Positions 7,623 through 15,882 of a stretch of DNA of 64,000 bases are shown here, piece by piece. Position 1 is the stretch's first letter. Every line of letters begins with the position of its first letter. Position numbers and translations under genes: made by a program. The notes beneath the pieces are model-generated. The model saw only the letters and a program-made list of their open reading frames with translations, did not search any database and was not told where the DNA came from. Source of the stretch: Streptomyces sp. R41 (GTDB taxonomy: Bacteria; Actinomycetota; Actinomycetes; Streptomycetales; Streptomycetaceae). Location: positions 2,542,001 to 2,606,000 of the forward strand of contig NZ_CP163443.1 in the NCBI RefSeq assembly GCF_041053055.1, written 5' to 3'.

Positions 7623-9410
7623 ATGAGTATCGAGACCGCGGACCACGGCGGGAGTGTCAGGAGTGTGCCCTGGGGGGACGTACTGCTGTCCGCGATCGCC
7701 TCTGTGAGCTGGGCGTTGATCGGAATGGCGGGCACGGCCGCGCTCGGGCTGCATCTGCTCGGGGCCGACTCGGCGGGCTCGCTCGGGCCGATGACCGCGG
7801 CGGTGGTGGCACTTGGGGCCAATGGTGCGGTCAAGCCGTCCGGCGATGTGTCGGCCTTCGGCCTGAAAGGAGCGGAGGCGCACACGGCCATTCAGATCAC
7901 GCCACTGGGTGTGGGGCTGGTCGGCGCGCTTCTGATGTCCTGGTTCTTCTTACGGTCCCTGCGCGGGGCGGGAGTTGTGATCGCGCCCTCCGAACTCCTC
8001 GCGCGGGCGGGCGCGGTGGTTCTTCTCTTCGTGGCGACGCTGGGCGGGCTCGCCTGGGCCGGTCACGACGTCATCACGATCGACGGGAGCAAGCTCGGAC
8101 TCGACAAGGTCACGGGCGGCGGCGGGCTCGGTGACATCACGGACAAGCTCCCCGGCGGGCTCGGAGACCTCGGCGGGCTGCTGCCCGACAAGATCGGCGA
8201 TCTTGTGAACGCCAAGGCCGCCGTGGGGTTCACGGTCGACACCGCGCCCACGCTGCTCGGCGGCGCGGCCTGGGCCGCCGGCATCCTGGTGATCGCCCTG
8301 CTGGCCTCCCGGCGTACGCCGCTGCCGCGCGGCTGGGAGGCCGTGCACCGGGTGGTGCGCCCCGCCGCCTCCGCGCTCGTCACCGTGTTGCTGGTGGCGG
8401 TCCTGGCCGGGCTCGCGGCGGCTGCGTACGCGGCGATCGGCGACGCCCATCCCAAGCGGATCGCGGGCGCGGCCCTGCTCGGCGCGCCCAACGGTGTGTG
8501 GCTCGGCATCCCCATCGGCCTCTTCGTCCCTTGGGACGGAAAGGCCACCGGCGAGCTCGCCAAGCTGCTCCCCGACCCCCTGGACAAGTTGCTGAGCGTC
8601 AACTCCGACCAGCCCGTCACGCTGGGCCGGCTCGCGGAACTCGACGGACGCGTGTGGCTGTTGGGGGTCGCGACCGCGGTCATGATGCTGTTCGCGGGTG
8701 TCCTGGCCGCCTCGCGTACGCCTTTTGTACGGGTGCCGGGTGCCGCCGTCGCGGGAGCCGCGGGTGCCACAGATGTACGGGGCGGGGGTGCCCTCGGCTT
8801 CGCGGGGCGCTGCGCTCTTCGGCTGGGGGTCGTGACGGCGCTGGCACTGCCGCTGCTCGCGTGGCTGACGGACGTGTCGGCGGACGCCTCGCTGTCGGTG
8901 CTGGGCTTCGACGCGTTCGGTGCCGGGATCGTGTTGCACGGGCACCTTGGCATGGCGCTGCTGCTCGGCGCCGCGTGGGGGGCGGGCGCCGGGGCGGCGG
9001 GGGCGCTGCTGGCTTACGCGAGCGGGGCCGCGGGGCGGCGGGCGGCGCCACTGGCTCTGGGTGACGCGGGGGGCTCGGTGCCCGCGACCGAGTACTCCGT
9101 GCTCGCCGGGGAGTCCGGACCGTACAGGCCCCAGGCCTCGTACCGTCCGCCGAATCCCGACACCAATCCGTATCTGCGCCTGCCCGACGAGCTGCGGGAG
9201 CCGGAGGACGGACGGCCGCCAGGAGGTGTGCGGCCGCCGGGGGCTTCGCGGCCGCGCGACGACGTGTACGGCGCGCCGACGGTGGTGGGGCCGATCGGGC
9301 CTCAGCCCAAGCGGCGGCAACGGGCGCGGCCGCAGGAGGGGCCGCCGCCTCCGCCGCCCCCGGACGAGGGGTCACCGCCGCCGCCGCGGGGGCCTCGGGG
9401 ACGGGGCTGA
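7623..9410 (+). CDS. Streptophobe-family polytopic membrane protein with a TTA codon
   Basis: A 595-aa protein with about ten hydrophobic segments and a proline-rich cytoplasmic tail (from about residue 500, ending PPPPPPPDEG and PPPRGPRGRG). It matches what I remember of the Streptomyces streptophobe family, whose function is unknown. The motif SWALIGMAGTAALGLHLL opens the first membrane segment. ATG 7623 follows GGGGG at a suitable distance. Codon 110 (7950-7952) is TTA, the rare leucine codon read by the bldA tRNA in Streptomyces. It is the only in-frame TTA I found in the window, so translation may be limited to late growth. Confidence 0.8.
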   Translation: MSIETADHGGSVRSVPWGDVLLSAIASVSWALIGMAGTAALGLHLLGADSAGSLGPMTAAVVALGANGAVKPSGDVSAFGLKGAEAHTAIQITPLGVGLVGALLMSWFFLRSLRGAGVVIAPSELLARAGAVVLLFVATLGGLAWAGHDVITIDGSKLGLDKVTGGGGLGDITDKLPGGLGDLGGLLPDKIGDLVNAKAAVGFTVDTAPTLLGGAAWAAGILVIALLASRRTPLPRGWEAVHRVVRPAASALVTVLLVAVLAGLAAAAYAAIGDAHPKRIAGAALLGAPNGVWLGIPIGLFVPWDGKATGELAKLLPDPLDKLLSVNSDQPVTLGRLAELDGRVWLLGVATAVMMLFAGVLAASRTPFVRVPGAAVAGAAGATDVRGGGALGFAGRCALRLGVVTALALPLLAWLTDVSADASLSVLGFDAFGAGIVLHGHLGMALLLGAAWGAGAGAAGALLAYASGAAGRRAAPLALGDAGGSVPATEYSVLAGESGPYRPQASYRPPNPDTNPYLRLPDELREPEDGRPPGGVRPPGASRPRDDVYGAPTVVGPIGPQPKRRQRARPQEGPPPPPPPDEGSPPPPRGPRGRG

Positions 9411-9499
9411 GGCGTTCGCCCGCCGGTCGGCGGGACTGAGGCGTTCGCCTGCCGGTCGGTGGGGGTCGGGGCGTTCGCCTGCCGGTCGGTGGGGGTCGG
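9411..9499 (+). repeat. Tandem 30-bp repeat, three copies
   Basis: The unit starts GGCGTTCGCCTGCCGGTCGG. Copies lie at 9411-9439 (diverged), 9440-9469 and 9470-9499 (the last two identical). The array begins right after the streptophobe stop codon and appears non-coding. Confidence 0.9.
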
Positions 9500-9597
9500 G
9501 GCCGTGCCGGTACATCCGCCCGTCGCCGGTGGATCAGACGTTGGGTTGTGGGGAGCCGTTTCCAGATCCGGGCGTAAGCGACGGGCATTCGATGTAC

Positions 9598-9786
9598 CGG
9601 CACGGCCCCTTCCGTGCGTTCGCGGCTGCGGGTGCGTCGAGCTTGCGGCACGGGCCCTTCCGTGCGTTTGCGGCTGCGGGTGCGTGGGGTCTGCGGCACG
9701 GGCCCTTCCGTGCGTTTGCGGCTGCGGGTGGGTGGGGCCTGCGGCACGGGCCCTTTCGTACGTCGACGGACGCGGGGGCGCTTTTT
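9598..9786 (+). repeat. Tandem 48-bp repeat, four copies
   Basis: Copies start at 9598, 9646, 9694 and 9742 with exact 48-bp spacing. Each opens CGGCACGGGCCCTTCCGTGC. Copies 2 and 3 are nearly identical, and copy 4 diverges in its second half. The unit is a multiple of three and leaves a frame open, but I see no start, ribosome site or protein family, so I treat it as non-coding. Confidence 0.88.
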
Positions 9787-9889
9787 CAGCCCGTCCGGCG
9801 TTTGAGGACGAGGCCGTTCAGGCCGATGCGGGGGTCTGGGGGCGGCAGCCCCCAGGGACGGGACGGGTAGGGGCGGAGGGGGCGAAAAA
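9787..9889 (+). repeat. Streptomyces interspersed intergenic repeat with hairpin
   Basis: The block begins CAGCCCGTCCGGCGTTTGAG and contains the hairpin CTGGGGGC-GGCA-GCCCCCAG at 9836-9855. From memory this block recurs in intergenic regions of many Streptomyces genomes. Here it may also terminate the streptophobe transcript. The rest of 9411-10028 holds no gene I can support. Confidence 0.6.
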
Positions 9890-10028
9890 CCCGGGGCTGC
9901 GGACCGTCGGGCAGCGCCACCCGTCGGCGTACGGTGGCGGCGAAGGCGGGCGTCACCCAGAGTTCACTGTCCGCAAGGCGGACCGCGCGGGCGTAGGGCA
10001 CTGGGTGCCGGATACGGTGGGAGGCACC

Positions 10029-11240
10029 ATGAGCGCTTCGCAGACCTCTGACGTCCCCACTCTCCTCGTCAAGATCTTCGGCAAGGACCGGCCCGGCATC
10101 ACGGCCGGACTCTTCGACACCCTCGCCGCCTACTCCGTCGACGTGGTCGACATCGAGCAGGTCGTCACCCGTGGCCGGATCGTGCTGTGCGCGCTCGTGA
10201 CCGAGCCGCCCGCCGGGTTGGAGGGTGATCTGCGGGCCACCGTCCACAGCTGGGCGGAGTCGATGAAGATGCAGGCGGAGATCATCTCCGGCCTGGGCGA
10301 CAACCGGCCGCGGGGACTCGGACGTTCGCTCGTCACCGTGCTCGGCCACCCGCTCACCGCGGAGTCGACAGCGGCGATCGCCGCGCGGATCACGAAGACC
10401 GGCGGCAACATCGACCGTATCTTCCGGCTCGCCAAGTACCCGGTGACGGCGGTCGAGTTCGCCGTGTCCGGTACGGGGACCGAGGCGCTGCGCACCGCGC
10501 TGGTGACCGAGGCCTCGGCACTCGGTGTCGACATCGCGGTGGTCGCGGCGGGGCTGCACCGGCGGGCCCAGCGTCTCGTGGTGATGGATGTGGACTCGAC
10601 GCTCATCCAGGACGAGGTGATCGAGCTCTTCGCCGCGCACGCCGGCTGCGAGGCCGAGGTCGCCGAGGTGACGGCGGCCGCGATGCGCGGGGACCTGGAC
10701 TTCGAGCAGTCGCTGCACGCGCGCGTGGCGCTCCTGAAGGGGCTGGACGCCTCGGTGGTGAACAAGGTGCGCGCGGAGGTGCGGCTCACGCCGGGGGCGC
10801 GCACGCTGATCCGTACGCTGAAGCGTCTCGGCTTCCAAGTCGGTGTCGTCTCGGGCGGGTTCACTCAGGTCACCGATGACCTCAAGGAGCGGCTCGGGCT
10901 CGACTTCGCGCAGGCCAACACGCTGGAGATCGTCGACGGGAAGCTGACCGGCAGAGTCACCGGCGAGATCGTGGACCGCGCGGGCAAGGCGCGGCTGCTG
11001 CGCCGCTTCGCCGCCGAGGCGGGTGTGCCGCTCGCCCAGACCGTGGCGATCGGCGACGGCGCCAATGACCTCGACATGCTCAACGCGGCCGGCCTCGGCG
11101 TCGCGTTCAACGCCAAGCCGGTCGTGCGCCAGGCCGCGCACACCGCGGTGAACTTCCCCTTCCTGGACACGGTCCTGTATCTGCTGGGCGTCACCCGCGA
11201 AGAGGTCGAGGCGGCGGACATGCACCTGGGCGACCACTGA
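10029..11240 (+). CDS. serB: Phosphoserine phosphatase with N-terminal ACT domains
   Basis: A 403-aa enzyme for the last step of serine synthesis (phosphoserine to serine). Two ACT-type regulatory domains occupy about residues 1-170, the first opening PTLLVKIFGKDRPGITAGLF. A HAD phosphatase core follows, with the nucleophile motif MDVDSTLIQ, SGGFTQ (motif II) and GDGANDLDML (motif IV). The ATG at 10029 is preceded by GGGAGG at ideal spacing; the frame is open further upstream, but that part is repeat DNA. The gene is monocistronic and ends at a strong terminator. Confidence 0.96.
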   Translation: MSASQTSDVPTLLVKIFGKDRPGITAGLFDTLAAYSVDVVDIEQVVTRGRIVLCALVTEPPAGLEGDLRATVHSWAESMKMQAEIISGLGDNRPRGLGRSLVTVLGHPLTAESTAAIAARITKTGGNIDRIFRLAKYPVTAVEFAVSGTGTEALRTALVTEASALGVDIAVVAAGLHRRAQRLVVMDVDSTLIQDEVIELFAAHAGCEAEVAEVTAAAMRGDLDFEQSLHARVALLKGLDASVVNKVRAEVRLTPGARTLIRTLKRLGFQVGVVSGGFTQVTDDLKERLGLDFAQANTLEIVDGKLTGRVTGEIVDRAGKARLLRRFAAEAGVPLAQTVAIGDGANDLDMLNAAGLGVAFNAKPVVRQAAHTAVNFPFLDTVLYLLGVTREEVEAADMHLGDH

Positions 11241-11255
11241 GCGCACATACGCAGA

Positions 11256-11288
11256 TGGGGCCCGGCACCGCCTCGGTGCCGGGCCCCA
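11256..11288. terminator. Bidirectional terminator between serB and sixA
   Basis: A perfect 15-bp stem TGGGGCCCGGCACCG / CGGTGCCGGGCCCCA with a 3-nt loop, between convergent genes. Confidence 0.85.
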
Positions 11289-11303
11289 ATGCGTAGACGT
11301 GGG

Positions 11304-11822
11304 TTACTCGGTCGGCGCCCAGTAGTCGATCATCGTGGCCACTCCGGGCTCCAGGGACTTCCAGGAGCCGTCGAAGGAGAGCACCGCGAAGGCGGCGGTG
11401 GGGAATCCTCGGCTGTTCATCCGGGTGCGGGTGTCGCCCTCGGCCTGGCCGGCCAGGATCTCGGCGAGGCCGTGCACGCCCGGGTTGTGGCCGATCAGGA
11501 CCACGTTCTGCGCGTCGTCGGGGGTTTCGTTGAGCACGGTGATCAGCTCGCCGGGGGAGGCTTCGTAGAGCCGCTCCTCATAGACCGTTTTCGGCCGGTG
11601 CGGGAGCTCATGGACGGCGAGCTTCCAGGTCTCGCGGGTCCGGGTCGCGGTGGAGCAGAGGGCCAGATCGACGGGGATGCCGGTGTCGGCCAGCTTGCGT
11701 CCGGCGACGGCGGCGTCCGTGCGGCCCCGGTCGGCGAGCGGCCGCTCGTGGTCGGACATCTGTGGCCAGTCGGCTTTCGCATGCCGGAAGAGAACAATCC
11801 TGCGGGGTTCTGCGACGCTCAT
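11304..11822 (-). CDS. sixA: SixA-type phosphohistidine phosphatase
   Basis: A 172-aa histidine phosphatase with the catalytic RHAKADW at the N-terminus (RHG signature) and the second His in LIGHNPGVH. SixA proteins dephosphorylate phosphohistidine on signalling or PTS proteins; the substrate here is unknown. ATG 11822 is chosen because the RIVLFRHAK strand begins just after it and GGGA precedes it; the upstream extension is not family-like. It stands opposite serB. Confidence 0.88.
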   Translation of the reverse strand: MSVAEPRRIVLFRHAKADWPQMSDHERPLADRGRTDAAVAGRKLADTGIPVDLALCSTATRTRETWKLAVHELPHRPKTVYEERLYEASPGELITVLNETPDDAQNVVLIGHNPGVHGLAEILAGQAEGDTRTRMNSRGFPTAAFAVLSFDGSWKSLEPGVATMIDYWAPTE

Positions 11823-11922
11823 GCGTCCCAGCTTCGCATGAAACAGGCCATGTGGCGCAGGGAGTTGACGCGCTCCCCCGGCAGGGGTGACGAGGCGGTC
11901 CGGCACGGCCGGACGAGGCTGG

Positions 11923-12138
11923 TCAGGGCCCCTGGTGCAGCACCGTGTGCTGGACGTGCTCGAAGACCTGGGTGATCGCCGCGTCGCCGCCCGCCGCGTG
12001 CGCGTCCACCGGGTTGAGTATCAGGAGCAGAAGGGTGACGAAGGCCAGCGTCGGCAGCGCGAGGGCCCACCAGGGCAGCCGGATGTCGACGCGGCCCGAC
12101 GTCGCCGGGTATGGCCGGGTGTACGTACGGGCCGACAT
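11923..12138 (-). CDS. Small single-pass membrane protein
   Basis: A 71-aa protein with a basic, aromatic N-terminus (MSARTYTRPYP), one hydrophobic helix (about residues 22-42) and a short hydrophilic tail. The sequence GGAGGCGTCATG gives a strong ribosome site and fixes the start at 12138. I do not recognise a domain. It lies just upstream of sixA in the same direction and may share its transcript. Confidence 0.7.
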   Translation of the reverse strand: MSARTYTRPYPATSGRVDIRLPWWALALPTLAFVTLLLLILNPVDAHAAGGDAAITQVFEHVQHTVLHQGP

Positions 12139-12305
12139 GACGCCTCCGTGGCTTCGAGTGCTCCGTGGTCCGCGTCCTCGCGGCCACATCTCGAAACTAC
12201 GGAATCCGCAGCCCTCAACCCATCCGGTGATCCACCCACTTGACCCTGACACTCACCCCCTAGGGGATGGGGGGTTAGCCCCACCATCGGTGGCGGGCGG
12301 GCACC

Positions 12306-12422
12306 TCAGGGCGAGGCGATCGTCGCGATGATGCCGATGATCACGGTGATGGCGAGGAACGTGCCGAAGACGAGCAGCATCTTCTTCTGGCCGTTCTGGG
12401 GGTTCGGTTCGAGCACGGGCAT
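12306..12422 (-). CDS. SGM_5486-type transporter-associated micro-protein (38 aa)
   Basis: A short gene reading MPVLEPNPQNGQKK followed by one hydrophobic helix (LLVFGTFLAITVIIGIIA) and ending IASP. It resembles the 38-40 aa family named SGM_5486 transporter-associated protein, which sits beside CynX/NimT-type exporters, as here: the MFS gene ends only 32 bp upstream on the same strand. It is probably an accessory membrane peptide of that transporter. Confidence 0.75.
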   Translation of the reverse strand: MPVLEPNPQNGQKKMLLVFGTFLAITVIIGIIATIASP

Positions 12423-12453
12423 ACAGCCAGTCTCGCACCCTTCGTCCGCCCCC

Positions 12454-13782
12454 TCAGGGGTGGGGTCGGCGTGCGGCCTCGTCCTCCACCGTGCGGTTGC
12501 GGCCCGCCAGGATGCCCACCCCGATCTGCGGGACCATGAGCCCGGCCATGAGCGCGAGCGGCAGGCCCCAGCCGCCGCTGTGCTGGTAGAGCACGCCCAC
12601 CAGCAGGGGGCCCGGGATCGAGAGCAGATAGCCGGTGCTCTGGGCGAACGCCGAGAGCTTGGCGACGCCCGCGCCGGTCCTGGCCCGCATGCCGACCATG
12701 GTGAGGGCCAGCGGGAAGGCGCAATTGGAGACGCCGAGCAGCAGGGCCCAGGCCCAGGCGCCGCCCGCCGGGGCGAAGTAGAGGCCCGCGTATCCGGCGA
12801 GTCCGCAGGCGCCGAGCGCGACCACGATCGGCCCCTGGTGGGGCAGCCGCGTGGCGAGGCGCGGGATGACGAAGGCCAGCGGCACGCCCATCACCATCGT
12901 GACCGCGAGAAGCAGTCCCGCGGTGCCTGCTGCGACGCCCGCGTCGCGGAAGATCTGCGCCATCCAGCCCATCGTGATGTACGCGGCGGTGGCCTGGAGC
13001 CCGAAGAAGACGGCGAGCGCCCAGGCGGTACGACTGCGGGTGATGCGCAGCCCGTCGGGCTCCTGTCGAGCGGGCGTACCGGTGCCGGTCTCGGCGCGCC
13101 GATCGGCGACACCGGTCTCGCCATCGGTACGCCGATCGGCGGTACCCCGCGCCGATTCGGCACCCCGCGCGCGTACGAGCAGAATCCACGGCACGACGGC
13201 CGCCGCCGCGAGCCCCGCCCACACCGCGAGCCCGGACTTCCAACTGCCGCCCAAGGCGTCGGTCATGGGCACGGTCACCGCGGCGGCGGCCGAGGTGCCG
13301 AGTGCGAGGGCCATCGAGTACAGGCCGGTCATGGAGCCGACCCGGTCCGGGAACCAGCGCTTGACGATCACCGGCATCAGGACGTTGCTGACGGCGATGC
13401 CCATGAGGGCGAGGGCGCTGGCGGCCAGGAAGCCGGCCGTGTTCCCGGCATACGGCCGGATGGCCAGGCCCGCCGTGATGGCGACCATGCCCGCGCAGAC
13501 GACCACGCCGGGGCCGAAGCGACGGGCGAGCCGCGGCGCCATGACGCCGAAGACGGCGAAGCAGAGCGGCGGTACGGAGGTGAGCAGTCCGGCGACGCTG
13601 CCGCTCATGCCGAGCCCGTCGCGCACCTCTTCGAGGAGGGCGCCGAGGCTGGTGATGGCCGGGCGCAGATTGAGTGCGGTGAGGACGATGCCGACGACCA
13701 CGAGCCGCGTCGTCCACGCGCGCGTGGACGACGACGGGGACTCCACGCTCTCGGCGGAGCTGCGTATCGGTGTGGACGTCAT
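12454..13782 (-). CDS. MFS transporter, CynX/NimT type
   Basis: A 442-aa protein with about 12 membrane helices. The N-terminal half opens with ALNLRPAITSLGALL, typical of the CynX/NimT (cyanate/nitroimidazole) branch. A variable, charged, Arg/Glu/Thr-rich central loop (about 200-245) separates the halves. ATG 13782 has GAGGAG nine bases upstream; an in-frame ATG at 13806 is an alternative with a weaker site. The substrate is unknown. A FadR-type regulator is divergent and a micro-protein follows. Confidence 0.9.
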   Translation of the reverse strand: MTSTPIRSSAESVESPSSSTRAWTTRLVVVGIVLTALNLRPAITSLGALLEEVRDGLGMSGSVAGLLTSVPPLCFAVFGVMAPRLARRFGPGVVVCAGMVAITAGLAIRPYAGNTAGFLAASALALMGIAVSNVLMPVIVKRWFPDRVGSMTGLYSMALALGTSAAAAVTVPMTDALGGSWKSGLAVWAGLAAAAVVPWILLVRARGAESARGTADRRTDGETGVADRRAETGTGTPARQEPDGLRITRSRTAWALAVFFGLQATAAYITMGWMAQIFRDAGVAAGTAGLLLAVTMVMGVPLAFVIPRLATRLPHQGPIVVALGACGLAGYAGLYFAPAGGAWAWALLLGVSNCAFPLALTMVGMRARTGAGVAKLSAFAQSTGYLLSIPGPLLVGVLYQHSGGWGLPLALMAGLMVPQIGVGILAGRNRTVEDEAARRPHP

Positions 13783-13820
13783 CGTCCGGGTCTCCTCGCC
13801 AGTCATGTCGCCCATCATAG

Positions 13821-13847
13821 AATCATGGGATGATTGGCTGTCCAATC
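13821..13847. promoter_or_regulatory. Paired inverted repeats, likely FadR-type operator
   Basis: Two perfect inverted repeats lie side by side in the MFS/regulator gap: AATCAT-GGG-ATGATT (13821-13835) and GATTGG-CTGT-CCAATC (13832-13847). They are unusually AT-rich for this DNA and overlap the regulator's candidate -35. This fits autoregulation and control of the divergent transporter. Confidence 0.6.
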
Positions 13848-13862
13848 CCCTTGCGTTAATCT
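13834..13862 (+). promoter_or_regulatory. Candidate promoter of the FadR-type regulator
   Basis: TTGGCT (13834-13839) and TAATCT (13857-13862) are separated by exactly 17 bp, a good match to a vegetative -35/-10. The -35 sits inside the second inverted repeat. Confidence 0.5.
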
Positions 13863-13920
13863 CCGGAGCCTCCGGCCCCGCGCGACCGACCACCCCGGGC
13901 CGCCCGTACGAAGGACCGCC

Positions 13921-14628
13921 ATGCCGCTGAGCCACCCCCGCCGTTCGGCGCTGTCCGAGCAGGTCATCGCCGAGCTGCGGAACCAGATCACCTCGAGCGA
14001 GTGGCCGGTGGGCTCCCGCATCCCCACCGAGCCGGAGCTGGTCGAGCAACTCGGCGTCGCGCGCAACACGGTCCGCGAGGCCGTCCGCGCCCTCGCCCAC
14101 AACGGCCTGCTCGACATCCGCCAGGGGTCCGGTACTTACGTCGTGGCGACCAGCGAGCTGGCGGGCGTGATGCACCGCCGCTTCGCGGACGCCGATCCGC
14201 GGCACATCGCCGAGCTGCGCTCCACCTTGGAGTCGAGTGCCGCGAAGCTGGCCGCGGAGCGGCGCACCGAGCGCGATCTGAAGCAGCTGGACGCGCTCCT
14301 CGTACGCCGGGAGGAAGCGTGGGAGTCGGGCGACGCGGAGGCCTTCGTGACCGCCGACGCGACCTTCCACCTGGCGGTGGTGGCCGCGTCCCACAACGAC
14401 GTCATGACGGCGATGTACGCGGACCTGGGCGAGGTGCTGCGCGACTGGCTGCGCGAGGACGTCGGCAAGGAGCTGACGCCCGAGACGTACATGGATCACA
14501 CCCGGCTCGTCGACGCGATCCGCGCGGGCGACGCGCAGGTGGCGGCTACGGAGGCCGCGGGCTATCCGTTCCTGTGCCGTCCGGGACGGCTCGGCGGGCA
14601 GGGTCCTGACCTCACCTCTGGTGGCTGA
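13921..14628 (+). CDS. GntR-family (FadR/FCD) transcriptional regulator
   Basis: A 235-aa regulator. The winged-helix N-terminus contains IPTEPELVEQLGVARNTVRE and the wing RQGSGTYV. The all-helical C-terminus is FCD-like, with possible metal or ligand His residues in DATFHLAVVAASHN and MDHTRLVDAI. ATG 13921 has AAGGA at a proper distance. It is divergent from the MFS transporter and probably represses it until a ligand binds. Its end overlaps the convergent secreted-protein gene by 17 bp, and the last residues (GGQGPDLTSGG) look non-conserved. Confidence 0.92.
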   Translation: MPLSHPRRSALSEQVIAELRNQITSSEWPVGSRIPTEPELVEQLGVARNTVREAVRALAHNGLLDIRQGSGTYVVATSELAGVMHRRFADADPRHIAELRSTLESSAAKLAAERRTERDLKQLDALLVRREEAWESGDAEAFVTADATFHLAVVAASHNDVMTAMYADLGEVLRDWLREDVGKELTPETYMDHTRLVDAIRAGDAQVAATEAAGYPFLCRPGRLGGQGPDLTSGG

Positions 14629-14956
14629 TCCAGACCGAGCGGACCTCCTCCCAGCACCGGCCGGTGAGCCGCACCGTGGCGGCGGGCGCGGTGTCGACGA
14701 GGGCGCTGTCGGTGTCGAGGTCCCACCAGCGGGCGCACTCGATGTGCAGGCTGACCCGGTCGGTCTCCGGGTACGGGTTGTGGCAGTAGGCGACCACGTG
14801 GGAGCCGGTGACGCTGGTGCGGCAATCGGCACCGAAGAGCTGCGGGCCAACGGGTTTTCCGGCCCCCACGCGCGCGTGGGGCGTGGCGTCGTACGGCAGA
14901 GCCATCACCAGAGCGAGAGCGGCGAACACCGGGGCGAAGCGGCGGGACAGGCGCAC
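14612..14956 (-). CDS. Small secreted protein of unknown function
   Basis: A 114-aa protein with a Sec-type signal (MRLSRRFAPVFAALALVMAL). The mature part contains four cysteines (CRTS, YCHN, IECARWW, GRCWEE) that could form two disulfides. An aromatic C-terminus, VRSVWISHQR, follows. I recognise no family. The gene converges on the FadR-type regulator with a 17-bp overlap. Confidence 0.72.
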   Translation of the reverse strand: MRLSRRFAPVFAALALVMALPYDATPHARVGAGKPVGPQLFGADCRTSVTGSHVVAYCHNPYPETDRVSLHIECARWWDLDTDSALVDTAPAATVRLTGRCWEEVRSVWISHQR

Positions 14957-15053
14957 AAGGGGGACCTCCTCGGCCGTACGGCTGCGGGGCGGTGCGTACT
15001 CCCAGCGTGCGCGGTATGGCGCCCGCGCCGCCCGACCGGATGGGCCGAATGGG

Positions 15054-15094
15054 CGACGCCCCGGTCCCCGTGCACTGCGGGAAACGGGGCGTCG
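15054..15094 (-). terminator. Terminator after fabI
   Basis: A 10-bp stem CGACGCCCCG / CGGGGCGTCG with an inner CCCG/CGGG pairing, 16 bp past the fabI stop on the minus strand. There is no U-run, as is common in Streptomyces. Confidence 0.55.
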
Positions 15095-15109
15095 GCCTGG
15101 CAGAGGAAA

Positions 15110-15877
15110 TCAGGCGCCGATGGCGTGCAGACCGCCGTCCACGTGGATGATCTCGCCCGTGGTCTTCGGGAACCAGTCGCTCAGCAGTGCGACGACACCG
15201 CGCCCGGCCGGCTCCGGGTCCTTGAGGTCCCACTCCAGGGGCGCGCGGGAGTCCCACACGGCGGCGAGCTCGCTGAAGCCCGGAATCGACTTCGCGGCCA
15301 TCGAGCCGATCGGGCCCGCCGAGATGAGGTTAGAGCGCACGTTCTGCTTGCCCAGGTCGCGGGCGAGGTAGCGGTTGGTGGCCTCCAGGGCGGCCTTGGC
15401 CGGGCCCATCCAGTCGTACTGCGGCCAGGCGTACTGCGCGTCGAAGGTGAGGCCGACGACCGAGCCGCCGTTCTGCATCAGCGGCAGGCAGGCCATGGTC
15501 AGCGACTTCAGGGAGAACGCCGAGACGTGCATGGCCGTGGCGACCGACTCGAAGGGCGTGTTCAGGAAGTTGCCGCCGAGGGCGTCCTGCGGCGCGAAGC
15601 CGATGGAGTGGACGACGCCGTCGAGGCCGCCCAGCTCCTCGCCGACGAGGTCGGCCAGACGGGCGAGGTGCTCGTCGTTGGTGACGTCGAGCTCGATGAC
15701 CTTGGTGGGCTTCGGGAGCTTCTTGGCGATGCGCTCGGTCAGCGTGGGCCGCGGGAACGCGGTCAGGATGATCTCGGCGCCCTGCTCCTGGGCCAGCTTG
15801 GCGGTGTGGAAGGCGATGGAGGACTCCATCAGCACACCGGTGATCAGGACGCGCTTGCCCTCGAGAATTCCGCTCAT
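15110..15877 (-). CDS. fabI: Enoyl-[acyl-carrier-protein] reductase (NADH)
   Basis: A 255-aa FabI/InhA-type reductase for the last step of each fatty-acid elongation cycle. It has the divergent cofactor motif ITGVLMESSIAF and the catalytic Tyr and Lys spaced by six residues in YDWMGPAK. The C-terminal strand IIHVDGGLHAIGA is typical. The gene begins 5 bp after the fabG stop, so the two are one operon that reduces both the keto and the enoyl intermediates. Confidence 0.96.
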   Translation of the reverse strand: MSGILEGKRVLITGVLMESSIAFHTAKLAQEQGAEIILTAFPRPTLTERIAKKLPKPTKVIELDVTNDEHLARLADLVGEELGGLDGVVHSIGFAPQDALGGNFLNTPFESVATAMHVSAFSLKSLTMACLPLMQNGGSVVGLTFDAQYAWPQYDWMGPAKAALEATNRYLARDLGKQNVRSNLISAGPIGSMAAKSIPGFSELAAVWDSRAPLEWDLKDPEPAGRGVVALLSDWFPKTTGEIIHVDGGLHAIGA

Positions 15878-15882
15878 GGTGT

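Noticed and set aside
9598..9805. A small repeat protein encoded by the 48-bp array
   Set aside because: The frame stays open only because 48 is a multiple of three. No ribosome site or plausible protein composition is seen.
9459..10028. N-terminal extension of SerB through the repeat region
   Set aside because: The frame is open but consists of repeat DNA. The ACT domain begins right after ATG 10029, which has a strong ribosome site.
13807..14850. Extension of the MFS gene to a 798-aa frame
   Set aside because: The extra part overlaps the FadR-type regulator on the other strand and has no family similarity. The transporter's own start has a good ribosome site.
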